Made by a program: the position numbers and the translations under genes. Source: Avibacterium avium (GTDB lineage Bacteria; Pseudomonadota; Gammaproteobacteria; Enterobacterales; Pasteurellaceae). From it: a DNA stretch of 64,000 bases. The stretch covers positions 1,733,501 to 1,797,500 of the forward strand of contig NZ_UGSP01000001.1 in assembly GCF_900454535.1 (NCBI RefSeq), read 5' to 3'. Below, in pieces: positions 19,080 through 26,908 of this stretch; position 1 is the stretch's first letter, and the number at the start of each line of letters is the position of its first letter. Below the pieces are notes generated by a model that saw nothing but the letters and a program-made list of their open reading frames with translations, did not search any database and was not told the DNA's origin.

Positions 19080-19877
19080 ATGAAAAAACTCACTCATCTC
19101 GCCTTAGTATGTGGCTTGGCGTTCCCTCTGGCAGGGCAAGCACACGATTTATGGGCATATGCACAACAAGCGGAAGCGGGCAAAGATTTGCTTGCGGTGC
19201 TTGGCTATGGCGATCGTTTTCCTGAAGGGGAAAAAATCGCAGAGGGGCGTTTAAATATTTTAAATCCGCTGGTGTTGCACAGTGCGGACGGCAAAAGCAC
19301 TACCCTCACCCAAAAGGGCGAAAATTTTCACTATGTAACCACCAGCCCGTTGGCGAAAGCGGAATACAAAATTTCGGGCAGCTATAAACCGACATTTTGG
19401 TCGAAAAATGACAACGGCTGGAAGCGTGAAAATCTCACTCAAATGAAAGATGCCAATTACTGCGAAGAATCCAGTATGTTCGCTTCAACCTATGTGAACA
19501 CAGGTGTTGATGTGAGCGATTTTGCCATTGCCCCAGTGGGATTACCGTTGGAAATCGTGCCATTGGTTGATCCAACCACGCTAAGCCCGATGGAAGTCTT
19601 CCCCGTGCAAGTATTGTATCAAGGTCAGCCAGCGAAAGGCGTGAGCGTGATCGGCACGACCAACGAATTTACCAAACTTGATGAAAAAGCCGTTTACGAT
19701 CACCGTGAACCACAAGCTTTCTCTGGCAAAACGGACGCACAAGGCAAGGTGAATTTCATTCCTGCCTTAGCAGGCACTTGGAAAATCAAGGCCATTTATG
19801 AAATGGATTACCCAGATCAAAAAGTGTGCCAAAAACGTAAACTTTATAGCACTTATACCTTTAAAGTGAACAAATAA
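19080..19877 (+). CDS. DUF4198 periplasmic protein (NikM-like)
   Basis: 265 residues: Sec signal (about 1-20, ending AGQA) then HDLWAYAQQAEAG, the DUF4198 start with its conserved histidine right after the cleavage site. FPVQVLYQGQPAKGVSVIGT and the later KVNFIPALAGTWKIKAIYEMD form Ig/carboxypeptidase-regulatory-like strands of the family. Relatives (COG5266) occur beside nickel/cobalt transporters and TonB receptors; no enzymatic role is established. Its place between fhuB and the receptor gene suggests it helps metal or siderophore handling in the periplasm. The start has AGGAGA upstream. Confidence 0.82.
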   Translation: MKKLTHLALVCGLAFPLAGQAHDLWAYAQQAEAGKDLLAVLGYGDRFPEGEKIAEGRLNILNPLVLHSADGKSTTLTQKGENFHYVTTSPLAKAEYKISGSYKPTFWSKNDNGWKRENLTQMKDANYCEESSMFASTYVNTGVDVSDFAIAPVGLPLEIVPLVDPTTLSPMEVFPVQVLYQGQPAKGVSVIGTTNEFTKLDEKAVYDHREPQAFSGKTDAQGKVNFIPALAGTWKIKAIYEMDYPDQKVCQKRKLYSTYTFKVNK

Positions 19878-19889
19878 TTTTATTTTCGT

Positions 19890-19905
19890 GGGGCGGAAAC
19901 GCCCC
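19890..19905 (+). other. GAAA-loop hairpin between DUF4198 and receptor genes
   Basis: GGGGCG-GAAA-CGCCCC. No T tract follows, so it is more likely an mRNA processing or stability hairpin that sets the ratio of the flanking genes than a terminator. Confidence 0.5.
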
Positions 19906-19944
19906 TTATTTAAGCTGTAACTTGTAGTAAATTAAGGACTATTT

Positions 19945-22026
19945 ATGCCAAAAGCTGTTTTTAAATTATCCCTTTTATCCACCGCACTTTTACTCGCCTC
20001 GCAAAATCTTTGGGCGGAAGAGTTGGAGGCGATCACGGTAGAAGCGGGATCGATGTACCGTATGGGTGAAGTGCCGATTTATCAAGCTAAATCTGCAGTT
20101 TCCCTTTCTCGCGAACAACTGGATCAGCAAAATATCACTAAAGCCGATGAAATCGGGCGTTATCAAGCGGGCTTTGAAAACCAAGTGTTTGGTGAAGATA
20201 CCAACACCAACTGGTTTAGAGTGCGTGGTGCGGAGGTTACGCAAGCTCTTGATGGTTTACCAATGGCAAGCTATGGCTTTTTTACCCCTTATGTAAACAC
20301 CTTTGGCTTAGAAGCGGTGGAAATAACCAAAGGTGCAGACGCAATGACCTTCGGCGCAGCAAACTCAGGTGGTTTGATCAACTATGTCACCAAGCGTCCG
20401 CATAAAGATCAAATTGGCAAAGGGGAATTTACCCTTAACGCTGGAAATCATCATCAATATGGCGTCGGCGTAGATTATACGGATCGCATCAGCAATAATG
20501 ATGATCTGCGTTATCGCTTAGTGGGTGCATTTTCATCTAAAAATGGACAATGGGACGCAACAAAAAATAAAACCGTTTATTTCGCGCCATCTTTGGAATG
20601 GGATATTTCTGATCGCACTCGCTTAACCCTTTTAACTAGCTATCAATTTGATAAAGGCGTGCCAAGCTCGAATTTCTTGCCACAAGAAGGTTCGCTCGTG
20701 CCATTCCCTGATGGTAGCTATATTGGACGTTCCACCAACCTTGGCGATCCTGTCAATGATCGTGAATACAACCGCCAATACAATATCGGCTATGAATTTA
20801 GCCATCAATTTGATGATAATTTAAGTTTTGACAGTAGCTATCGCTACACTTATGCCAATAACTATCACCGTGGTTCTTATGCTTATCCTGCTGTTTCTGA
20901 GGAGGTTAGTCCAGACGTTTGGGTATCTAAAGCAGCAAGCCAATTTGGCTATAACCTAACTCGCGGTGTCGTTTTTAATGATGGCACATCTATTTCGCAC
21001 ACGATCGATAATCACCTCACTTGGAAATATAGCAACGATTGGCTGAAAAATACCTTAGTGGTGGGAACAGATTATCGTCATCAAAAAGTGAAAGCCTACT
21101 ATACCCTATTTGGCAGCACTTCTGCAGTGAATTTAAAACAGGCTCGTTCTGGCTATAATCAGGCTCAAACCATCAATGCCCCTTATACCTACATCACTGC
21201 GCGCCAACTGGGGCTTTATTTACAAAATCAAAGCCGTTTTATGGATAGCCTTGTGTTAAACCTTGGGGTACGCCACGATCGTGCGAAACAAGATGAATAC
21301 ACATCTTCACAAAAAATCAGCAATACTTCTTATTCTGCGTCATTAATGTATGAAGCGCCATTCGGCTTAAATCCATATTTTAGTTACAGTGAATCCTTTA
21401 ATTTACCAGTGGGATTAAGTGGCAATCAAAAACTTTATGATCCAAATATCACTCACCAATATGAAGTGGGGATCAAATATTTGCCAGACTGGTTAAACGG
21501 ATCAATCACCGTTGCGGCTTTCAAAGCCAAAGATAAAGGTGCGTTAGTGTCGAATGGTTTAGGTAAAACCGTGAGCAATGCCGATCCTGTGCATCGCAAA
21601 GGGGTGGAAGTTCAAGCTGATGTGAATGTAACTAACAACTGGAATATGGGCTTAGCTTATACCTATTTGAAATCAATCACTCGTAAAGAGAGCGGCGATG
21701 TGCGCAACCCATTAATTCCAAAACATACTTTTGCTGTGAAAACCGATTACACCTTTGATAACGGCGCATTAAATGGTTTAACGGTGGGCGCAGGCGTACG
21801 TTATGTTGGTAAAAGTGTTACTTCTCAAGGTTCACTTTATTCAGGCAAAGAAGTACCATCTGCCACTGTAGTAGATTTAATGGCACGCTACGCATTTGAT
21901 TCTAACTGGATTGCTCAGTTAAATGTAGAAAATGTCGGCAACCGCCGTTATGTCGCAGGCTGCGATTATTACTGCTACTACGGTGCTGAGCGTAATATCA
22001 ATGCCTCGGTGTCTTATAAATTCTAA
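19945..22026 (+). CDS. TonB-dependent ferric-siderophore receptor
   Basis: 693-residue outer-membrane receptor. Signal 1-24 (ending NLWA), TonB box-like LEAITVEAG (about 27-35), plug domain (about 45-155) with WFRVRGAEVTQALDGLPM and the VEITKGADAMTFGAANSGGLINYVTKRP signature of siderophore receptors, then a 22-strand barrel ending in the outer-membrane phenylalanine (NASVSYKF). A CDYYCYYGAE segment near 675 has a cysteine pair before the last strand, as in FhuE/FpvA-like receptors. It should take up the ferric siderophore imported by FhuCDB. Ligand not resolved. Confidence 0.88.
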   Translation: MPKAVFKLSLLSTALLLASQNLWAEELEAITVEAGSMYRMGEVPIYQAKSAVSLSREQLDQQNITKADEIGRYQAGFENQVFGEDTNTNWFRVRGAEVTQALDGLPMASYGFFTPYVNTFGLEAVEITKGADAMTFGAANSGGLINYVTKRPHKDQIGKGEFTLNAGNHHQYGVGVDYTDRISNNDDLRYRLVGAFSSKNGQWDATKNKTVYFAPSLEWDISDRTRLTLLTSYQFDKGVPSSNFLPQEGSLVPFPDGSYIGRSTNLGDPVNDREYNRQYNIGYEFSHQFDDNLSFDSSYRYTYANNYHRGSYAYPAVSEEVSPDVWVSKAASQFGYNLTRGVVFNDGTSISHTIDNHLTWKYSNDWLKNTLVVGTDYRHQKVKAYYTLFGSTSAVNLKQARSGYNQAQTINAPYTYITARQLGLYLQNQSRFMDSLVLNLGVRHDRAKQDEYTSSQKISNTSYSASLMYEAPFGLNPYFSYSESFNLPVGLSGNQKLYDPNITHQYEVGIKYLPDWLNGSITVAAFKAKDKGALVSNGLGKTVSNADPVHRKGVEVQADVNVTNNWNMGLAYTYLKSITRKESGDVRNPLIPKHTFAVKTDYTFDNGALNGLTVGAGVRYVGKSVTSQGSLYSGKEVPSATVVDLMARYAFDSNWIAQLNVENVGNRRYVAGCDYYCYYGAERNINASVSYKF

Positions 22027-22040
22027 CTATCTATAATCTT

Positions 22041-22066
22041 AGGGCTGAACAACTCAGCCCTTTTTC
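22041..22066 (+). terminator. Terminator after the receptor gene
   Basis: AGGGCTGA / TCAGCCCT stem followed by TTTTTC; it closes the siderophore locus. Confidence 0.85.
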
Positions 22067-22120
22067 TTTCTGCGCAAAATCTGCTATGGTAAGCATTTCC
22101 CTCTCAATATAGGAAAACGG

Positions 22121-23374
22121 ATGTTAAGCTATCTTAAAGAGCATTTTTTTACCCTAATTTTATGGCTAAAAAAACCAAGTAATGGGTTATGGCTCACGCC
22201 AATTTTAGGGGCGCTATTTGCCGTATTTTTGGCGCTTTTCTCAGCGTTGATTGAAAACCAAGCACTGCCGATAGATATAATGCCTGATATTAGCGAAGAA
22301 TTGCTCAATGATATTCTCAGCATTATGGCATCAAGTATGCTGGCGGTGAGTACCTTTTCCCTTTCTATTATGGTTTCCGCCTTTTCGTCTGCTTCTAACG
22401 GAGCCACGCCAAGAGCCACAGAATTGGTGATGGGCGATAATACCACTCGCCTTGCCATTTCAAGTTTTATTTCCGCCTTTGTGTATGCGGTGATTGCCAA
22501 AATCACGCTCGGAATGGGGTATTACAACGAAGCAGGACGATTTGTGCTGTTTGTTGGTACGATTTGCGTGCTGATTTATTTAATCACCACCTTAATTACT
22601 TGGGTGAGTGCCTTATCGCAACTCGGGCTATTAAATAATACCTTAGAAAAAATTGAAACGGCTTCACAACAAGCCCTAAATAATTATTGGCAACAGCCCA
22701 ATATGGGGGCGAAATCCCTTGACAAAATCCGCTTTACTTATGCGATCCACGCCCATGAAACAGGCTATTTAAGCCATATCAATATGCAAAATTTGCAAGA
22801 TTTTGCTGATAAAAATGAGTGTGAAATTGAAATTGCCATTCAACCGGGAAAATTGGTTCATACGAATATGCCACTGGCTTATGTCAATAAATCCATTGAA
22901 GAAATGGCTCAGCTGCAAGAAAATTTTATCATCGAAAACAACCGCTCTTATGCACAAGATCCGAAATTTGGTTTGATCGTATTAAGCGAAGTGGCGCAAC
23001 GTGCCTTATCTCAAGCGGTGAACGATCCCGGCACGGCAATTAAAGTGATTAGCGTTTTATTACGCTTACTACTTGATAGCAAAGCTGAAAAGCAAACGGT
23101 GAAATATGATCGTCTGGCAATGTTAAATCTCAATGAACAAGAACTTGTTTTGCAACCTTTTACGCCGATTTGTCGTGATGGGAGCGCAATGTTAGAAATT
23201 CACATCAAAGTACAAAAAGCGCTCGCGGTGCTACGGACACAATCAGACAACCAAGCCATTCGCGACGCCGCACTCAAACAAGCAAAAATAGATTTAGATT
23301 ATGCGCTAAACGGGCTTTCTCTTGAAAGCGAGAAAACGCAGATCCAAGCTTTGCATCAGCATTTATTCTATTAA
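22121..23374 (+). CDS. DUF2254 membrane protein
   Basis: 417 residues. Four hydrophobic segments lie in the first 170 residues (about 25-45, 65-90, 110-130, 140-165), with the family's MLAVSTFSLSIMVSAFSSASNGATPRATELVMGD between TM2 and TM3. A soluble C-terminal part follows, with ALSQAVNDPGTAIKVI, the conserved S-P/Q-x-x-NDP-x-TA motif. The function of DUF2254 proteins is unknown. It has its own short upstream region and lies between two terminators, so it is probably monocistronic. Confidence 0.85.
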   Translation: MLSYLKEHFFTLILWLKKPSNGLWLTPILGALFAVFLALFSALIENQALPIDIMPDISEELLNDILSIMASSMLAVSTFSLSIMVSAFSSASNGATPRATELVMGDNTTRLAISSFISAFVYAVIAKITLGMGYYNEAGRFVLFVGTICVLIYLITTLITWVSALSQLGLLNNTLEKIETASQQALNNYWQQPNMGAKSLDKIRFTYAIHAHETGYLSHINMQNLQDFADKNECEIEIAIQPGKLVHTNMPLAYVNKSIEEMAQLQENFIIENNRSYAQDPKFGLIVLSEVAQRALSQAVNDPGTAIKVISVLLRLLLDSKAEKQTVKYDRLAMLNLNEQELVLQPFTPICRDGSAMLEIHIKVQKALAVLRTQSDNQAIRDAALKQAKIDLDYALNGLSLESEKTQIQALHQHLFY

Positions 23375-23379
23375 AGACA

Positions 23380-23412
23380 TAAAAAAACTGACCTTGGAAA
23401 ACCAAGGTCAGC
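23380..23412 (-). terminator. Terminator of the OmpA-like lipoprotein gene
   Basis: CTGACCTTGG / CCAAGGTCAG with an AAAA loop. On the minus strand it is followed by TTTTTTT; on the plus strand the tract is poorer, so it mainly serves the minus-strand gene but can stop both. Confidence 0.88.
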
Positions 23413-23432
23413 TTGTATTTTTTATAGATTAA

Positions 23433-24251
23433 TTATTTTGCGTAAAGTGGAGCTGGGCCAACATTGCCAGCTTCATTTTTCACTTCTTCCGCTTTAACTA
23501 ACTGACCAGATGATGAAATTTCAACACGGCGGTTGTCGCGTAAACAGTCTTTTAATGCTTGTCCTGTTACATCATTACAAGCTTTAACTGGATTTGCTTT
23601 ACCATAACCCACTGCTTCAATATTCGCAGTTACACCTTGTTGAATTAAACGTGCTTTAACACGATCTGCACGGCGTTGTGATAATTTCAAGTTATAAGCA
23701 TCTGAACCTAAACGGTCTGTATAGCCTGCAACTTTAACATCTTTCGCACCAGCTGTTTTAAGCTGAGCGGCTACATTATCAACAACTTCTAAACCTTTCG
23801 CTGAAAGGGTATCTTTATTGAAATCAAATAAGAAATCACCTTTTAAGCTGAAAGACAAGCTGCCATTACAGCCATTTGGATACCAATAGAAGTTTTGTGC
23901 GTTCATATCTTTGTCAAATAAGATTTTGTATTGACAAATTTTGTGTTCGCCGTTTTCTTTGTAGTTAAATACATAATCCCATTCGCGAACGCCAAATAAA
24001 CCTTCTGAGAAATGTGGGCGACCAATTAGGTTATAAATTTGGTCTTTGTTCATACCACGATTAATCATACGAACATTATCCCAATTTGGCCAAGAACCAT
24101 ATTGAGAACCATCGTGATTAAAACTAGAATCTTCAACCTTAGGCCAAACTAGGTTATCTGATGTACCTTCATCAGTAACCTTACTTAAGTTACCACAAGC
24201 TACTAATGTAGTCGCAGCAACCGCAGAGAATAAAAGATGTGATAATTTCAT
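23433..24251 (-). CDS. Outer-membrane lipoprotein, BamE-like plus OmpA C-terminal domains
   Basis: 272 residues. The lipobox LVAC makes Cys19 the lipid anchor. Residues about 60-125 (INRGMNKDQIYNLIGRPHFSEGLFGVREWDYVFNY) resemble the SmpA/OmlA (BamE) domain. Residues about 135-250 are an OmpA-like peptidoglycan-binding domain: FLFDFNKDTLSAKG, VAGYTDRLGSDAYNLKLSQRRADRVKARL, then DNRRVEI. It should tie the outer membrane to peptidoglycan. It differs from Pal, which lacks the BamE-like part. The family occurs in Pasteurellaceae, but I do not know a settled gene name. Confidence 0.88.
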   Translation of the reverse strand: MKLSHLLFSAVAATTLVACGNLSKVTDEGTSDNLVWPKVEDSSFNHDGSQYGSWPNWDNVRMINRGMNKDQIYNLIGRPHFSEGLFGVREWDYVFNYKENGEHKICQYKILFDKDMNAQNFYWYPNGCNGSLSFSLKGDFLFDFNKDTLSAKGLEVVDNVAAQLKTAGAKDVKVAGYTDRLGSDAYNLKLSQRRADRVKARLIQQGVTANIEAVGYGKANPVKACNDVTGQALKDCLRDNRRVEISSSGQLVKAEEVKNEAGNVGPAPLYAK

Positions 24252-24437
24252 ATTTTTACCTTAACACTGAATAAAATCATTACTGAAAATGAACGGAATG
24301 CTCAAATCGCATTTTGGTTCGGCCATATATAGTAAAGCTAATCACCAATAAAGTAAATTAACAAACTTTTTTACTAACTGAAATCCACGAAGTTTTTTGT
24401 CAAGGAATGTAAAGATTCTCTTTCTTACAATATTAGA

Positions 24438-25496
24438 CTAGTACAAAGTCCTCTCATTACGCTTCAACCAGCCCAACAACAGATTATCGGCGCTTTCTTC
24501 AGCTTGTTTTCCTAATTTCTGCACAAGAGATTTTTTCATTGTGTATTTCACTGAAAGCACCAGTTTGTCTTTAATGGCTTGTAAGATCAAATCATCGCTG
24601 GTAGCAATTTCATCAACTAAGTTTAATCCTAGTGCCTGCTGACCAAACCAATGTTCCCCTGTAGCGATTTGCTCTACATCAATTTGTGGGCGGTGTTGGG
24701 CAACAAATTGTTTAAATAATTGATGGGTTTCATTTAACTCTTGTTGGAATTTTTCTTTGCCTTTTTCGGTGTTTTCGCCAAGTAAGGTTACCGTGCGTTT
24801 ATATTCGCCCGCTGTCATCACGTCCACATCAACATCGTGTTTTTTCAGTAAACGATGAATATTCGGCACTTGCGCCACCACGCCAACTGAGCCAATAATA
24901 GCAAAAGGAGCGGCAATAATTTTATCTGCCACGCACGCCATCATATAGCCACCGCTGGCGGCTACTTTATCCACGGCTACGGTTAATTTTATTTGATGCT
25001 GTTTCAAGCGTGCTAACTGAGAAGCCGCAAGTCCGTAGCCGTGTACCACGCCACCGGGGCTTTCCAAACGCAGCAACACTTCATCTTCTGGTTTAGCGAC
25101 GGCGATAATAGCACTCACTTCTTCACGAAGTGCGGTGGTTTCTGAGGCAGAAATATCGCCTTTAAAACTCAACACAAATAAATGGGGCTTGCGTTCGTTT
25201 TCTGGATTCTCGCCTTTTTTACGCTTTTCTTTTTCTGCTTTGGCTTTTTGTTTTTCTTCTTTTTTACGCGCTTTCTCCGCTTGTTTTAACGCATCTTCAG
25301 AAAGATGAAACTCTGCCAAACGCTTGGTGTTTTCTTCATATTCTTGCGATAAGTCGGTGATCACCAACTCCCCTGCTTGGTGAGATTTTTTCTGCTTAAA
25401 CGCCATAATCATCGCGACAATCCCTGCGATAACCAATAACACCGTAAGAATTTCTAGAATAAATAAGCCATAGCCCATTGCTAATTCTGACCACAT
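24438..25496 (-). CDS. sohB: SohB, inner-membrane S49 peptidase
   Basis: 352 residues. A transmembrane helix (about 8-33) anchors the protein; a charged lysine/glutamate-rich coiled-coil-like linker (about 65-103) leads to the S49 protease domain. The Ser-Lys dyad is visible: Ser181 in VAASGGYMMAC and Lys233 in GEYKRTVTLLG. LESPGGVVHGYG (145-156) is the usual oxyanion region. SohB is the short SppA-like protease that cuts signal peptides and damaged membrane proteins. Length fits E. coli SohB (349). Monocistronic and divergent from azoR. Confidence 0.93.
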   Translation of the reverse strand: MWSELAMGYGLFILEILTVLLVIAGIVAMIMAFKQKKSHQAGELVITDLSQEYEENTKRLAEFHLSEDALKQAEKARKKEEKQKAKAEKEKRKKGENPENERKPHLFVLSFKGDISASETTALREEVSAIIAVAKPEDEVLLRLESPGGVVHGYGLAASQLARLKQHQIKLTVAVDKVAASGGYMMACVADKIIAAPFAIIGSVGVVAQVPNIHRLLKKHDVDVDVMTAGEYKRTVTLLGENTEKGKEKFQQELNETHQLFKQFVAQHRPQIDVEQIATGEHWFGQQALGLNLVDEIATSDDLILQAIKDKLVLSVKYTMKKSLVQKLGKQAEESADNLLLGWLKRNERTLY

Positions 25497-25612
25497 AAGC
25501 TGTCCTTTTTGTTAAATAAAAAATCAAAATGCGATCATAAAGCATTTCTGGCAAAGTGCAATTTTCCGCTGATTATTTACCATTAAGAAAAAATCTTTTT
25601 CCTTTTCTACCA

Positions 25613-25640
25613 TTGTTCTAGAAAAAATTCGCTCTATAAT
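25613..25640 (+). promoter_or_regulatory. Promoter of azoR
   Basis: TTGTTC (25613-25618), 16-base spacer, TATAAT (25635-25640); the leader is about 32 bases. Confidence 0.6.
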
Positions 25641-25678
25641 GACCGCACTTTATGATAAGCACAGTTTAAGGATTTATT

Positions 25679-26263
25679 ATGTCAAAAGTTCTTGTTTTAA
25701 AATCGAGTATTCTCGGCGATTATTCACAAACCAATCAACTTGCGGACTATCTTGTATCAAAATTACCCGCAGGCACAGAGGTGGTTGTGCGTGATTTAGG
25801 CGCAAATCCATTGCCACACTTTGACGGCGTTGCTGCCAATGCCTTGCGTGGTGAGCCAAAAACAGAACAGGATAAAGCATTGCTCGCCCTTTCCGATGAG
25901 TTAGTAGCGGAATTAAAAGATGCGGATACCATTATCATCAATGCGCCAATGTACAACTTTAATATCCCAACTCAATTAAAAAGCTACATTGATTTCATTG
26001 CCCGTCCGCGTGTTACGTTCCAATACACAGAAAACGGCCCTGAAGGCTTAGTGAAAGGCAAAAAAGCGATCGTTTTAGCCTCTTTCGGTGGCGTACATCA
26101 AGGACAAGCCACAGATGTTATCACCCCTTATCTAAAAACGTTCCTTGGCTTTATCGGCATTGATGATGTTGATTTTGTTTATGTAGAAGGCGTAGGTTCG
26201 GGCGCAGAAGTCGCGGCAAAATCGCAAGAACAAGCTAGAGCGAAAGTGGATACATTGATTTAA
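25679..26263 (+). CDS. azoR: FMN-dependent NADH:quinone/azo oxidoreductase AzoR
   Basis: 194-residue flavodoxin-like enzyme that reduces quinones and azo compounds with NADH. The N-terminal [23 protein letters not shown] binds the FMN phosphate; [28 protein letters not shown] (about 89-116) is the AzoR flavin-binding signature; FGGVHQG (about 139-145) follows. E. coli AzoR is 201 residues. It has its own promoter and a tight terminator, so it is a single-gene unit. Confidence 0.94.
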   Translation: MSKVLVLKSSILGDYSQTNQLADYLVSKLPAGTEVVVRDLGANPLPHFDGVAANALRGEPKTEQDKALLALSDELVAELKDADTIIINAPMYNFNIPTQLKSYIDFIARPRVTFQYTENGPEGLVKGKKAIVLASFGGVHQGQATDVITPYLKTFLGFIGIDDVDFVYVEGVGSGAEVAAKSQEQARAKVDTLI

Positions 26264-26272
26264 TCTTCAAAT

Positions 26273-26295
26273 AAAAGGGCGAAAGCCCTTTTTTA
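26273..26295 (+). terminator. Terminator of azoR
   Basis: AAAAGGGC-GAAA-GCCCTTTTTT, a short GC stem with a GAAA loop and a T6 tail. Confidence 0.9.
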
Positions 26296-26298
26296 CTA

Positions 26299-26327
26299 TT
26301 GATAGCATTGTCAAATGAGATTATATT
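26299..26327 (+). promoter_or_regulatory. Promoter of the second toxin-antitoxin operon
   Basis: TTGATA (26299-26304), 17-base spacer, TATATT (26322-26327). It begins right after the azoR terminator and puts the RNA start near 26334. Confidence 0.6.
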
Positions 26328-26361
26328 AACGCCACTATCTAATCAAAAATATAGGGTTCTT

Positions 26362-26532
26362 ATGTTTAAAAAAGAGCAAGGCTATGACGAATATGTTATT
26401 GAACAAGTCAATATTGCCCTTAAAGAAGTTCAAGACGGAAAATTAGTTTCGCTTGAACAATGCTTTGAAAATGCAGAAAAGGAACTTTATCAAGCACTTG
26501 CAGAAGTGAAAGATAATGCCGTCTATGCCTGA
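26362..26532 (+). CDS. Probable antitoxin paired with the ParE-like toxin
   Basis: 56 residues, MFKKEQGYDEYVIEQVNIALKEVQDG to VKDNAVYA, acidic and mostly helical. I do not recognise a DNA-binding domain. Identification as antitoxin rests on position: it immediately precedes and overlaps a RelE/ParE toxin gene. The motif E-(V/I)-x-x-G-K-x-x-(S/T)-x-E-(Q/D) is common in small toxin partners. The promoter at 26299-26327 excludes the longer frame starting at TTG 26299. At 56 residues it is short for a ParD-type antitoxin, so it may lack a DNA-binding half. Confidence 0.65.
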   Translation: MFKKEQGYDEYVIEQVNIALKEVQDGKLVSLEQCFENAEKELYQALAEVKDNAVYA

Positions 26533-26812
26533 TAAAAAAACTGTTCTGATCTCTCCTTTAGCAGAAAAAGATATTGCCAACATTATTCGTGGCGTTATTG
26601 ATTACACTTCCCATTATTCAAGCGGTGAAAGTTTGCTCAACGCACTCCGCACTCAAATCACAATGTTAGGCTTCTTACCTAAAATGGGAAAGAAAGGTAT
26701 TGTAGAAAATACTCGAGAAATTTTTTGCCGTAGCTATCGCATTATTTATACCGAAACTGCCACTGAAGTCATTATTCTGAAAGTCATCCACAGCCGCAGA
26801 AAATATCCATAA
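26516..26812 (+). CDS. RelE/ParE-family toxin
   Basis: 98 residues: VLISPLAEKDIANIIRGVIDYT, then LLNALRTQITMLGFLPKMGKKG and CRSYRIIYTETATEVIILKVIHSRRKYP, the classic ParE/RelE pattern ending in a beta strand and V-I-H-S-R-R. ParE members inhibit gyrase, RelE members cut mRNA; the H-S-R-R-x-P ending favours ParE. The gene overlaps the antitoxin gene by 17 bases. A second ATG at 26525 is an equally plausible start and would shorten the product by three residues. Gene order is antitoxin first, the opposite of the other two modules in this window. Confidence 0.87.
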   Translation: MPSMPDKKTVLISPLAEKDIANIIRGVIDYTSHYSSGESLLNALRTQITMLGFLPKMGKKGIVENTREIFCRSYRIIYTETATEVIILKVIHSRRKYP

Positions 26813-26844
26813 AATAAATAATCGCTTTCAGACTAAGATAACCC

Positions 26845-26878
26845 TTGACAAAACCTTCTTGTACTAGTTTAATAGTGC
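26845..26878 (+). promoter_or_regulatory. trp operon promoter with TrpR operator
   Basis: TTGACA (26845-26850), 17-base spacer, TTTAAT (26868-26873). Over the -10 lies GTACTAGTTTAATAGTGC (26861-26878), very close to the E. coli trp operator core (ACTAGTTAACTAGT). RNA would begin near 26880, about 29 bases before trpE, leaving no space for a leader peptide and attenuator, so control should be by TrpR alone. Confidence 0.85.
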
Positions 26879-26908
26879 GTAATTATTTTATACCAAAAAG
26901 GAATTCCA

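Noticed and set aside
19890..19905. Terminator between the DUF4198 and receptor genes
   Set aside because: GC hairpin without a T tract; kept only as a possible RNA processing or stability hairpin.
26299..26361. N-terminal extension of the small antitoxin from TTG 26299
   Set aside because: The extension covers the promoter (TTGATA-N17-TATATT) and would precede the RNA start.
26816..26908. Tryptophan attenuator before trpE
   Set aside because: No leader peptide with Trp codons and no terminator hairpin; the inferred RNA start leaves about 29 bases.
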